The position numbers and the translations under genes were made by a program. Under the pieces are notes generated by a model that saw only the letters and a list, made by a program, of their open reading frames with translations, was not told the origin of the DNA and made no database searches. From Margaritifera margaritifera (lineage: Eukaryota > Mollusca > Bivalvia > Unionida > Margaritiferidae), in assembly GCA_029931535.1 (NCBI GenBank), contig JAQPZY010000850.1, forward strand, positions 496,001 through 560,000: 64,000 bases of DNA, read 5' to 3'. Shown in pieces: positions 1 to 13,600 of this stretch (position 1 is its first letter; each line of letters opens with the position of its first letter).

Positions 1-1610
1 CTTCTCTGGTATGCATCCTCTGACAGAGCTGTGCAGAAATAGGGGCTTGAATGGAGGACTAAAGGGACAACTCCTGTACCACCTGCTTTCTCACCTCAAA
101 TTCGACCCCCAAATAGAAGAGGGAACCTGAAGGGGAGGGAACACTGAGTTGCTCCATGGTGGGGTTTAAGAGAAGAAGATCACATAAGTGTGCTCTTCAT
201 ATCAAGTTGAGGGTACAAAAGGCTGTTAGGGCGTTTGCCATTTTGTGGTGAACTGCCCTATTCACTACCTTGGCAATATAGCATACAGATTCCCAGGCAT
301 GGTCACTTCCGGCTTTCTCGGCTTGGTGAAAGATCGAAAGAGACACCAGGATTAGTAGGAAGGAAGCTGACACTACATTCCAGACTAACGCTGATGTGGC
401 ATTAAACACTTGTCTGTCCACTTTATAATAAAGACAGTAGTAATATCCTCATCAAGGCTAGGTACATTCAAATAATAAACATTGGTATGTGATTTGTATA
501 AGTAAGGTGAGAAAGTTGCAGGCAATTGACTCAGTGAAAAGAAGGCCCTCGATTTACTGGAATCGCAAATTTTATCCAAGAGATGTCTGGTAATTTCTGC
601 AATTTTTCACAACTGTGGTAAAATTCTGAAGAATGGATGTTCGTCATCTTCATTAATGTTCACCGAGGTCTTGACCTTATAAAGTAGTATTGATTGCTGG
701 TGGAGGAATGCATTCCAACTCAGGCAAAATTCTGTAAATGTCTTCAATTGCCATTAAAATCACCACCCCACCCCCGTCATTCACAGCGGGACTGTCCTCT
801 TCCTGTACACTCTGCATCCTGGACGATAGTATTCTGCATGGCATTGATTATGCCAAATCATCACCATGCATAGCATAAAAATTCTGCCTGTTGGATATGC
901 TAGTAGGGCCGGTTAAGTCATTTGCAACATGGAGCATGGTCTGGCTGGAAATGCTGGTCCAGCGTGGTGGTTCACCAGTCCAAGATGACAGATTCAGGAC
1001 TGCCGAAACTGTACAATTATGGTCTGCATGACTGGACATTTTGGTCAGCAGCCAGGATGGCATATGGCAAATGATATATAACTTGTGGCCTGGCCGCCAG
1101 GCAAAGTCAGAAGGTAATCTTTTACACCTAGTTTCAATGTTCCTAGTCCATTCATGGGCAGGGATAGGGACTTATGCCCAATGTGCTACCAAAGTGAGTT
1201 AAAAATGGGCTAAATTTTGTCCAACTCACTCGTTGACAATCTAGACAATTGAGCTTGCTGTAGTATGCCTATTGATGCAATTCCAATATAGCTTGAGTGG
1301 AGATGATTGGCATGGCTTCAACTGGATTTGAAGTGATCATTGCCATAGGCACTGTTTTAGGTATCTTCATCAGGGGTGGAGGTGGCATCTCTTCGTCCCC
1401 CATAAAACTGGTCAATGATTCCAAATTCAGATAAATGCTTAATAATTCATATTCAGAAGCTTCAGAGTGCGCCCTTTTTTCACAGCCCTTCAATTGCCTT
1501 TTCAAGACGTTGGACCAAACACCTTCTGCCCACATTGCACAAACCTATATGGATGTGTGGAAGAATATTTTATATAGGCCGGTCATGTCCTGTGGTTGTC
1601 TTAAACGACT
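1..1610 (-). other. Unrecognised, possibly degraded coding sequence / 3' region of receptor gene
   Basis: Several open minus-strand segments (1535-1269, 1063-848, 579-385, 421-197) lie one after another in shifting frames. This is the look of a decayed ORF or of a long 3' UTR. Segments such as EKAGSDHAWESVCYIAK look protein-like, but I recognise no family. Nothing here shows splice sites continuing the receptor. Confidence 0.25.
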
Positions 1611-1645
1611 TTAAAGCATCTGCACTTCTTGCACTCGACTGACAT
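1611..1645 (-). CDS. Receptor coding exon 9: C-terminus and stop (proposed)
   Basis: After a strong polypyrimidine acceptor (ttcttctcttttgttag), the phase-1 reading gives ten codons ending VQEVQML and then TAA. No poly(A) signal was found below it, so a different final exon outside or within 1-1.6 kb cannot be excluded. Confidence 0.45.
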
Positions 1646-4600
1646 CTAACAAAAGAGAAGAAAAAAACAAACAAGTACATACAACAAATATACAAATTGT
1701 TCAAACAGGCCAACTTCCATATCTGAGATGGCCTAAGAAGTGCACAATAAACTGAAATTTAACAGCACAATACAATTACACTGGTGAAAACTTGAGTGTT
1801 ACTGATCAATATCGTATGGACAATAATGATCACTAAAAAAAGGTGCATAAATATGAATAAATTCACCAGGAAAAACACAAATATCAACCTTTTGACTTAT
1901 TATACCACTGAAAATAAAAGCTGGATGGTCAAAATTGATTATAAATTGCAATGGATTTTTTTTTGGTTCTGTTCATGGTGGAAAGCAAAAGTTTAAACTG
2001 GTACACATCAGAGATATGGGCAGTCACCTAGCTGGATCAAGGGGAGTTAATATGTGAGCATTACTTCCCTTTGTCTATATGATATATTGATATGGAAAAA
2101 CATTTTTTCATCTTTCAGGCAGGGCAGGATTCAAAGGTAGCAGAGAGTAATTTCTTAATGTTAATGTGATCAGGTAATGTATTTGATGGAGAATGGCTGC
2201 ACCTCCCCACTGTCCAACTGATTCATCTCGACTACTCACTGTAGAGTTTACATACTGAAAAATTGTTTAGAATTAATAAATTGTTTGGAATTCACTACTT
2301 AACTACGACGGTTAATTTTTAAAGTATGTACTTAAATTGTGTTATGAAGTTTTTACAGTATATAATACAGTGTCAATAGCTGGAACCTTCAAACGACATG
2401 GCAAATTAGTCTGAAAGATTAATAGGTCCAGTCAAATCTAATTATCATATGCCTGAGAAATTTGTCTTAATCTCTTATACGTCAAGATTAAGTCACATAC
2501 TGTGCTCTAAGCAAGTCAACTCACCCAAACTTACACATACAGGTGAATAATATATGTCTATTGTGAATGCAGACCTCTAAACGATGTTCACATGATGTTA
2601 CAGGGAATTCCTTATTTTTCCCATACATTTTATTTAAATTTGAAAGGTTCAAATATGTATAAATGTTTTACTGTACATGTCCCTTGATATAATATAGCAA
2701 AAGCATAAAAACTGAGAGCAAATTTACCATTCAGGTCAATCAAATTCTTACCTCCTGCTAAAAGTGATTGTGCCACCTCTTCACCTTGTTCACTTGGTTC
2801 ACTTTGGCCACTCACCACTAAGCCTGAAGTCACAATAGAGTCTAAAGGCTGCAAATCTGTTTAAAGAAATGGTTTACAATTCACTACTTAACAACTGATG
2901 TTACTTTTATTGTGTATATATAAATGTGATAAACTTCTTAACTAAACAATAGTCTCAAAAACTGGAACCTCAAATGGACTCTATAAATGAGTTCTACTGA
3001 TTCTTAGAGTAACAGAGTTTAAATTTATTTATTATATGACTGAAAAAATTACCTTTCTTTTCTTGGTCAAGACCATGTCATGTGTTGTATTCTAATTCTG
3101 TCTACTCACCCCAACTTATACCAACAGGTGAATATAACAGGTCTGGACTGAAACCAGATATCTCATGACCTTCACATGATGTTACAAATACAACAGGGAC
3201 TTTGCAGTCATTATCTGACATTATCATTATAAATATAAAGTGATTTAAGATTCTATTGGCTCACCTGACAACTCGCCAGTGTTTTATTTATAGTATTATA
3301 CAATTGTGATAAAGACTGCATCATATATCACTTGACAGTAATGACATGCCTTTATATGTCAATCCATCTATTATTTGTCCACCCATGTTACCAATCTGCC
3401 CTGCCTTTCATCTGTTCCTACCTTTCTAAATGTTTGCAGAAAAAAATGGGTGAGAAAGAATGAAATTGTTTTTTAACATGATGTGTTTATTTTTTATCTT
3501 TCTGATTTACATGATTCCACTCACTTACTAACTAATGCTGCTCTATTGTTCTTTTCAAAAATTAATCCTAATGCCATTAAAGCACTAAAAACCACCTAAT
3601 TGAAGCAAAAAGAAATAGGGAAATTAAAAGTTAAATAAAAAAACAACTAACCTACTAATGATTATTGTTGACAGGATTTATCAACCCTAGAAAAAGTATA
3701 TCCTACACCTGTAGCATTGGTTTATACAACTCATGCTAAAGGCTACTTTTCTCTGAGGGTGATCTGAAGCTTTGTATCAGACTGAGATTTCTCACTGTCA
3801 AGTTGATTTTATTATGAAATAAAATTAATTAGGGTATATAATAAACACATCCTCAGTACCGTAACTTGATCTGGGTGCTTGTATCACATCTTGTTTCATA
3901 GCAGAAGTACATCAGATCATGCTCGACCCTTTGGGTTTTGCAATATCTGATGTCCTTCTGCTATCAAATTCAACATGATAAAGTACTCAGATAAAGTTGT
4001 TGTACTGATAACCTCTATGTATCAACCTTATTAACTCATTATCCCCTACCACCACAATAACTTGTTATACTCTACCTAAATATTCTCCTGTTTGCCATGA
4101 AAAAAGGTGCATTTAACCTTGTATGTGTGCTGTGTAACACAACAGAGTGGTCATATTAGTATAGGCCTTTATCCTGCATTATGAGTTAATACGACATAAA
4201 CCACTGGTTCCACCATATACTTATTAAGCATGCAACTCAACCAATAAAATTTTACCTTACATATACCGAGGAAACACTGGACAACAAAGAGAAGAAGTTT
4301 GATTTGAAAGCACCAAAAATAGAGGAGTTATTTGAAATGAAATTGATAGTAACTTTGAAATACCTATTGAAGAAAAAAGCACGAGTGACAGGAATAAGCA
4401 TGAGGATAAGATGAAGAAAAAATGAACAAAGAGAGGATCAATGGATCATTAATGACAGAACCCATACCAAGAAGAGGCCATTTATAGGACAGTACCAGGT
4501 CCAATAACAAATTTAGACCCGAATGCAAATAAAATCAGTTTTGAAGGTCATATTTTCTTCAGTGGGAACTCGCAATGATTTTAATGGAATTATATATCAA

Positions 4601-7600
4601 TTATTTATGACGTGGAAACTAATATTGGAAAGTAAATCCCTTTTGAGAACTTTGCCAAATTTCAGCTCAACTGAAGGAATAGAAAGCAAAAAAAAAATAA
4701 CTGAAATCTTTCAAGTAACACCATCTAAAACTCAGTCAGTCAAATACTGTCAGTGAACCTTTGGAATACAAGCACTGATATTGCTCTCATTGCTTTACCA
4801 TTATGGTATACGCTATTACCTAGCTGCTTGGCTCAGGGAATAATGAGTTAAAAGGTCAACAATTACATATAATTATAGAAATATTTCTCCATCTTCAACT
4901 CAAGTTTTGAGTGATCCTGGGTGTTTGAGCCAACACCACAAGATTTTACTGTATAATATATGTTGTCAATATGTATAGGATACTGTATGTGTACTATCTC
5001 GAGTGGACAAGTTTTTATGGCATGTGGTCAACAAGACTGCAAGTCAGCTAACTTAAAGTCAAAATGAGTTTACTTGTGATATTAGACAGTACACATACAA
5101 TACTCTGTTGATTATATACTCTAATTTAAAATTAGCATCAGTTATCAGATCCCTTAACATTACTATTAGGAAACAAGAGGCCCAAGTAAGCATCATATCA
5201 CTCACCTAGCACATGCGTGTCTAAAAGGCAAATGCAGTAACAAGTCAGGCGCCTTGGGTTGAAAGCCACCCATGTCTGGATAATTTCCAGCAATTTGGTA
5301 GAAATTGGCTGTATTTGACAAGTTGTTTTTAATTGACTTATTGATATACTAAAACCATGCATTTATAAAAGCTATAACTACCTTTCGTCTGTATGATTCT
5401 TTTATCCCACTGACTTCCACAAGATTGATAAGAAAATCCATGAATTAAACACAGAGAACACTATTTGTAACACAAAAAATTTTCTGTCATTATTTTATAA
5501 AAAGTTATGTCAAAGTTGGACATGTAATAGAAATGTTTAATTAGTCATTATGTTCCACTAGTTCTGGAGTTGTTTGATTTGGTTTGGTTTTGTGCCTTAC
5601 GGCACAGCAACACAAGTAGGTTATTTAGTGCTGAGGCAATTGGAGTAAAGTGCCTTGTCCAAGGACACACCACTGTAGGTGACACAGGCTGGTCTGGTGG
5701 TAGGACTCGAACACGCACCCTTTCGGTCATGAGTCGAGCATGCTAACCACTGATCCACCGCAGCTCGCCTGTAATTGCTTGATAAAGCAGTTATGTTTTA
5801 CACAAAGTCAAAGAGGAACATCACATTGCTTTCACATAATGGACACCTCATGCTGCCTTTTTTCTGTCAAACATTGTCTGGCTCCTCTTTCATACATTTG
5901 GCTGCATAGTTGTTAGTTTCAGCCACAGTTCTTTTATTTAATACCAGGGGTAAATATTTAAAGAAGAAATCTATCTCTTTGTTTTTCTTCCCTCATCCAA
6001 AACGAAAGTTACACTTTCAGTGAACTCTGTGACTTGCGGATGTGGCCCTTTTGTCCACACTGAACTGTCTTCATCATCCGCTTCTATCTCAATTTCTGAC
6101 AGACTGGACAAAGACAACAATTCAATGTCACTGCCAACACTTTTTACATCAATATCATCAATTTTGTCCTCTGAAAAACCTGAAAATTACAATTCCGAAT
6201 CACTAGCAAAAGCCATTGTTTCCACTGTCAACAACGGCATGTATCAACTATCATGTGGTAGAAAATTCCAGAAAATCCCTGTATTTAGTAGCCATATTTA
6301 GAATATGACGTCTTTCATAGCAAGAACCATCATTTGTTAACACTATTTTGATTGGTTAAATGTCCTTTTACTGCCCATTACTGATTAATAAGATCGTTTG
6401 TAACATGAACATACAGAGCAGATCTGTCCATCACTGGGGTCTAGTTTTTGTATAGTTGAGTTGCTTTCTCTGAGATGCAATCACAGGCAAATTTTTATGG
6501 GTGTTGGTAAAAGAGAACACGAAAACGGCAGTTTAATGAATGAACAGTCGAAATGCAATAGTCACTCAAGAATGAAAATTTTGTCACACTGACCCAGTTT
6601 TTCTGTGGCTGAGCTACTTTCAATGACTTGTATGTACATACCAATTTTCAGAAAGGTAGGTGAAATACAGTCCAAAATACTAAAGATGCAACAAACGAAT
6701 AGCTGAAAATAGCAAGTCACTCAAGTCTGAAAAATGCATCAAAATGACCTAGTTCTGGTATGGCTGAGTTGCTTTTGCAGAGATGTATCTGCATATCAAT
6801 AAGTGTAGCAGGCATAGGTCCAAGATGTTGGAACTGTAATGAATCAAAGATGAAAATACAAAAGTCACTCAAATATACAAATTAGGTCACAGTGACCTAG
6901 TGTTGGTTACTTTCATTAAGATGTAATCATGTACAGTAAAACCTGTCTTGAGAGACCACCTCTTCTGCTAACAAAAAGTGGTCTCTCATAACAAGTTTGT
7001 GCAATATGACAGTTTTTAAGCTCAAAATTCAACAGGGCTTTTAAGGAAAAATACCCACAATTACTGTAAATGCATTTTCTTCTTTATTCAGTTTTTTTTT
7101 TAAATAATCCATTCATTTCATCTGAAAATAATTTTACACAGCAATAAGGATATACCTCTATCATACTTGAAAATCAGGTGTACATTAGTAGATGAACTGC
7201 AAAATTAACCAAGGTAACATTTATTTATCTGCACTCAAGCTAACTTCACATGTTCATAAATTTCAGAGTTACTTCAAATGTAGCATAAGAATTGCACAGT
7301 TAGCTATTATAACACTTATTTAGTTTGTGTATGAATTGCACTGAAGCCATTTTGATCAGGATTTTGGTAAATATGGAATATTTATGAACCAATGAATGAA
7401 ATAAATACAAAAAACAAAACAAAAAAACCCCCAGAATTAACCCATTCAGAAACAAAATAAATGTATCGCGAGACAAAAGCCAAATGCTCAATTCACCGAT
7501 GACATAAAGAGCTTAACTCTATAAACAATGGGTGTAACTGGCTGCACTAGAGTGAACAGATGATGGCTTGGTGTTTGGGTTTAATAACATAAAAAATATG

Positions 7601-10600
7601 CAAAAAAGAACATGAACATTCCACAATGAAAATCAAATCCAAAAAATGATAATCACTTATTAAAGACAAAGATCTAATTCATTGCTGGCATTACAGATTG
7701 ACTCCAAAGACAAACAATGTACTAGACCATTACAGTGCAGCCCTTTAAGAATGTTTCTCATTATGACATTATTGGTTTTGTGCAGTTTTTGCCAAAGACA
7801 AAGAAACAATATGAAAATTGTTTGAACTGTTCAATTGACTATGTACATCCTTAGATACTCCCTTTAAAGAAGGAATTGTTAATCATAACAGTGATTTACA
7901 TGACTTCGACACTACAATGGTGGTTAGTGACATGTACTTTAGTCTGGTTTATGGTCTGTAATATACGATGCTACCTGCATGACCTGCAGATTTTAGAAAA
8001 CAGGTAGACAGACAACTATTTTGCTGTTTAAAGCAAGCCTCCTATGTGGTTGTGTTTAAAAAGGAATAAATAAAGGTCATGGTGTTTCTCTTTGTTCTTG
8101 CAATGCAGTCTTTCACAGCAATGTTGTTTAGAACAATCTGCACTTTGCCTGCAGACCCTCCTAAGCAGTGGTGGTTACAAAGGATTAAATAAAGGTCAGT
8201 GGTGTTTATCTGTTTTTGCAATCTGGTCATTTATAGTAGTGTCAAAATGCTTATTTTGCCTAAAATTCATGGTCACTGATTGTGTTCTGCAGGTGGTTGC
8301 TCATGACAGTGCATTGATATAATAAAATTGATCCATGCATGATGATTGTGGTTCTCTATGACTGCTGATAGTCCAAAGCAGAGGTCGCTGAAGACAGGTT
8401 TTACTGTACCAATTTTTAGGAGTTTAAGTGAAATGGAGTCAGATATATTGTAGGTATAATATAGAAACAGCTGAAAATACAAACATCACTAAAGCATGCA
8501 AAATTTGGTCACACACTGACCTTGATTCGGTATGGCTGAATTACTTTCACCCATATGTATCCATATATCAAGTTTCATGAAATAGAGTCTAACATATTAA
8601 GGATATAATTAATGAAAAGTTGCAAATACACAACCACACAAGCATGCAAATTAGGTCAGTGACCTAGTTTTGGTATTGCAGAGTTCCTCTTACTGAGATG
8701 TACCCACAAGCTAATTTTTGTAGGTATATGTGAAATAGGTCCGAGATATTGAGGGGGTAATAAAATACTGTGGGTAATGAATAAAAAATGAATGAATGGG
8801 CAAAACTCTATATCCCCTTCCAACTTCATTGGCTTGGAGCTAATTAAAATATGAGAGATGGAATCAAAATTTTTATCAAAAGTTGACCTACATCCTGACC
8901 CCACTACCTCACCCATGGACTTGACCCTGTAGTAGGAATAGTAAAATCTCATAGGTCAGTGTGTAATGATGTTATATTCCACACATTAAGTGTATTGGTT
9001 ATGGAAATATATGAAAAAACTTAAAACGAATAAATGTCCCCATTTTAATTCTTGATCCCATGGTTCCTACCTTGGGGCAGGAGTGATAATGAGAGAAGGG
9101 GAGTATGTGATATTATATTCGAAATATGAAATGAATCGGGTAAGGGGTTACTGAGTTACAATTGCTGGAAAAAAAAACTTTAACCAAAATGTGTCCCCAA
9201 TATAATTTTTACCCATAACCCCACCCAGGGGCAGAATCCAGGGCCAAGGGTGTTAGTTAGAGAAGGGGTGTATGTGATGATGTTATATTTCAAACATAAA
9301 GTGAATTGGTCAAGGGGTTATGGTAATAAAAAGTGGTGAAAAACACTTTCACCAAAATGTGTCCCTATTTTAATTCCTGACCCCATGGCTAAACCCATGA
9401 GCAGAACCAAAGGGGTAGGAGTGGTAAAGAGATGGGGAGTAAATGATTATATTCCAAATAATCAACAACATATCATTCACCTGGATAACTGTAGCTTGCA
9501 AATGCAAATTCAAACATGTACTGAAACTGTGGAGTGGAAAGAAAAGTTTGGCACATTTGGTGGCTATTAATGTTGGTGTAGCTCATCTTCTTTTTTAGGC
9601 CATATATACAGAAGATTAAATCATAACAAATTCTCTTGTTGCACATTTGAAGTTGTTTTTTTTAATAATATCCTTGCATTTTATTTTTGAATGTTCTTGG
9701 AATAGAAAAAAGTAACTATTCTTGTATGTCCAAAAACATGAATAAAATATGAAATACTTTCTTGGCATGAAAAGATCATATTGGTCTTTGATAGTCAACC
9801 TGCATTGACTCCTGGATGTCTCCCTGCCTCCTGAGGACTAGTCCCCAGTTCTTTTCATAGCCTAACATTTGAGGTATATATACACTTATTTCGCACTACA
9901 AGTGGAGCTAATTTAAGCAGTCAGCATGGATTTCTGGGTCTGTTCATACACCCCTCTCCGGGGGTCATTACTTGGAAACCACTGAGATCCCCACACAGTA
10001 TAGCCATGGGGGCTCAGTGGTTAAGGCATTGGATCCATGACCAGAATGGCATGGGTTTGATTCATGCAATAGGATCAACCTGGATCAACTACCAAATTTC
10101 TCAGAATTTTTTGTTAAGGCCATGGGTTTCTTGTTGTTCATCTTGGGTGAGCTGGATCTGCAAGGCAGTGAATGTTCTCCTAACATATTATGACCATGTA
10201 ATGTATGTGAAGAAAAAAAAGAAATTAAGAAACGACAGTTGTACTCACCTTGATCTTGCTTGTGTGATCTGTTCTGGCAACAGAAATTTCTATATATCCA
10301 TAGCCACTTCTTCAGGTACCTGCGAAAGGCATACACCAAAATCACAACTGATACTGCTCCAACACCAAAAACACTAATGGCAATTAGTGCAGCATTTAGA
10401 CCCTTGCCACTGCTGGAAAAAAACACAGTCCAAAAATCAAATTGTGTTAGAAAATGGTGTAACATGTTTTTCTGATCATAAGAAATGATGTCAAATTTAT
10501 CTAGTTCTTTCTGAGGCAGCAGAACAAAAAAAAAACAGAAACAAATGCTGTCATTTAACATAACCTGTTTCAAGTATGGCTCAAAGAAAAATTGGTTTTG

Positions 10601-13600
10601 CAGAATAACTTTTGTTCACGAGTAAGTTCTTTGAACAAACCATGCGGATGGTTTGCTCATAGTGTAATAAAGAAACCTATAGATTCTACATGTTCTAGGG
10701 TCTAACATTCAGAGGTTACAGTCATGGCATGTCTCATACGAAAATATTGGTTTCTACACTGCAAGTTTTGTTCAAGACCACATACCTTGACCAAGGTCAT
10801 TGAGACCTGTTAGTCAATAATCTCCAGAGTTAACCATGCCCTACTAGTGCCTACATAGATGATTATTAAACACAGGGTAAGCATACAATATGCTGTTGAC
10901 AGTACTCATATTCACAGAATTATGGCTATTGATAGGCTTAAGGCATCACTATGTCTTGTAAACATGTGAGCATTCACATTTTGTCATTGATTTCAGCCAT
11001 ATATGTTGCTAAGCATCATCTTAGCAAGGTCTTAAATGAGCAAGATGGCCCTTGATCAACTTAGAATTGACATCCCAACATCTTGTGATGATTCTAGCAT
11101 CTATACTTTTGTTGATTTCAACCAAATTTCCTGAAAAAAATCATCTCAGCAAGGTTTCCAATATGTTTGATCAATTAATTTTTACCATATTTTTCAGAGT
11201 TTCAGCCCTTGGTTGACTCGGAATATTCTAGCTAATGGCTTATGGAAACTAGCACTGACATTTGTTTTTGACTGTAATTATCATCCCACGCCCTATTTTG
11301 ACGCAGTGTTATAAACTCCCAGTTCACAAGAGAATGCATCTTTCAATGGCATCACAACCACAACATTAATGTACACTGATCAACATCGAGTCACACAGAC
11401 AGAAAAATTTGTCAAAAATCGTATCCTTATCGGTTGTGAAATGAAACAAAGATACATACCATGAAAAAAATGCCATTTAACTAATTCTCTTTTTTTCAAT
11501 CAGTAAGTCCTTATAAAAATCCTTGCTAACTATTCTGATGGGGCAAATCAACTTCCCGCCATAATAAGCATCCAGTCTGCTACTCAACATGTGTTAGCAA
11601 CGTGACTCACAGCTGATAACTGCATCAGTAACACTGTTTAGAAAAGTGTACAGTGTTATACAGTTTGATGTGGATCTGTCATAACTGATTTTCAGAGGTG
11701 GTTCTTTGTTGTTATTATAATTTGTGGAAATTTACAAGAAACATACTTTTACGACATATTTCATAATTAAATTAGTATCCTTTACATTTTTGCTTATTTA
11801 AATCAAAGTATTAGGATTTTTTATCTGATAATTAAGCAATTTTACTTTAACAGTAAATTTTCAATAATCTTTTAAGACAATCTTGATATTTAACTTATTT
11901 TGACCAATTTATTTTTTTAAGATTTTTTTGATAATGGCACGAATGATAATACAGTAGGACCCCGCTATAGCACGCTTCGTTATAGCACGAATTCGGATAT
12001 AACATGATCGTGGCATGGCTCCCGAAATTTCATCTATTTTTTCGTACATGAAAAAAATTAATTTTTTTTTCAAAGTACGAAAAATAACGTGTAAAAAATT
12101 AATTATCATTTTGGGGAAGAGATCGTGTACGAATTCGGAATTTAAATAATTTCGCCAATTTCTTGAACTACTTCAAAGTTTTGTGCCAAAATAAACAAGA
12201 GTTTGATTTAATAATTTGGCAAGCTGTATTGTATTCTTGAAGAAAAAGTCTTATGATTGCATCTTTCTTTATATGAATAAAGATGCTGAACATTTCTATT
12301 TGTGAATGTTCATTTCAAATGTGTCAGTAGTCAATCACTGCACTTTGATCTAAGTTTATTTTTGAAAGATGTCAGCTCATTTTAAAGCTGATAAGTGTTA
12401 ATCTTATTATTACTTATACATGAACAATAAAGTCATTAAGTCTTCTATGTGTTTGTCTTCAATACATTCTGTGTACAATCGTTGCTCAAACAATAGCCGA
12501 CATATGTTTGCTCATTCAACTGCATACACAGCCAAGCACCAAACAATGCAGTGGTTGATATAAGATTCGCACCTGAATTTATAAATCAATTAATTGAAGT
12601 CATTGACAATCATCAAAGTCAATCTCAAAGCTAAAGGTTGTTCAAACCATGCGGCAACGATTTATAAAACATCAAAAAAAATGAAAGCCGCCAACGCGCA
12701 CATGTGGCTTGGAGGTGTTGTTAGAAAATCACCACACAATCAGTTGATCAGTGAATAATATTGTACATTCCCTATAAAAATAACCCCATTGTTGATTAAC
12801 AATTATTCTTGCTGTAGTTGTTAAAACAAATAGGTGTCAGAGTTTTAATTAGTAGTTATTTACAATGGATAACAGTACACGGAAATAGGGGAGTCCAGGA
12901 TACATTTGCATTTATGCTTCAAATAAGTAATCAATTATTGAAAAGATTTTGAATATATATTTACTAAATTAATACCTATAATCGACTTAGTACACTTACA
13001 TAATACAACCGGATTTTTTGGCATTGGAGAACAATGGTGATGTTAACTTCTTGTCTATGTACAACTAGGCACTGCCTCTGCATGGAGCTGTAAACATTAT
13101 ATTTCTCGCTTTTTTGTATCAATAAATTATTGTCCTGTCTCAAAAACAAAATCCAATCTTTTTTTGTTAGTACATGATTATAATTATATCTGGACTCGGA
13201 GCATTCATACCTTTTCATAAAACAGAGAAAAATAACTCATGATTTGTTTTGTACACTATTAAACACACAAATTTAGTAACTTCCATTCTTGGGGCACTAA
13301 CATTAAAAAATCTACCATTTGTAGACAGTAAAACTTGTCAGGAAAAAATATAATTAAAGTCTTGATTTTTGGATTTCTTTCATCATCTTTTGCAGTTATG
13401 GCCACCCTATGCTGTAACACAATGACATTGGCTGTTGACCCTAAAATCAATATGCCTCTTCCATACCTTAATCCCCTCAACAAACTTTGGTCAAGTTACA
13501 TGGTCTAGAACTAAAGTTAATAGGCAAAGATGATTTGTATTTTTTCAGTCACAATGACCATGACCTCTGAACTTTTGATCCCATAATCAATACGCTTATT

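Noticed and set aside
1269..1535. 88-codon frame considered as a further receptor exon with a death domain
   Set aside because: No fitting acceptor in phase and no resemblance to a death domain.
5573..5771. Apparent tRNA gene on the minus strand
   Set aside because: A and B boxes are present, but the body and tail are those of a SINE, and no cloverleaf-closing 3' end is seen.
10006..10377. 123-codon plus-strand frame
   Set aside because: It runs through a SINE and then opposite receptor exon 7, whose splice sites and transmembrane helix are on the minus strand.
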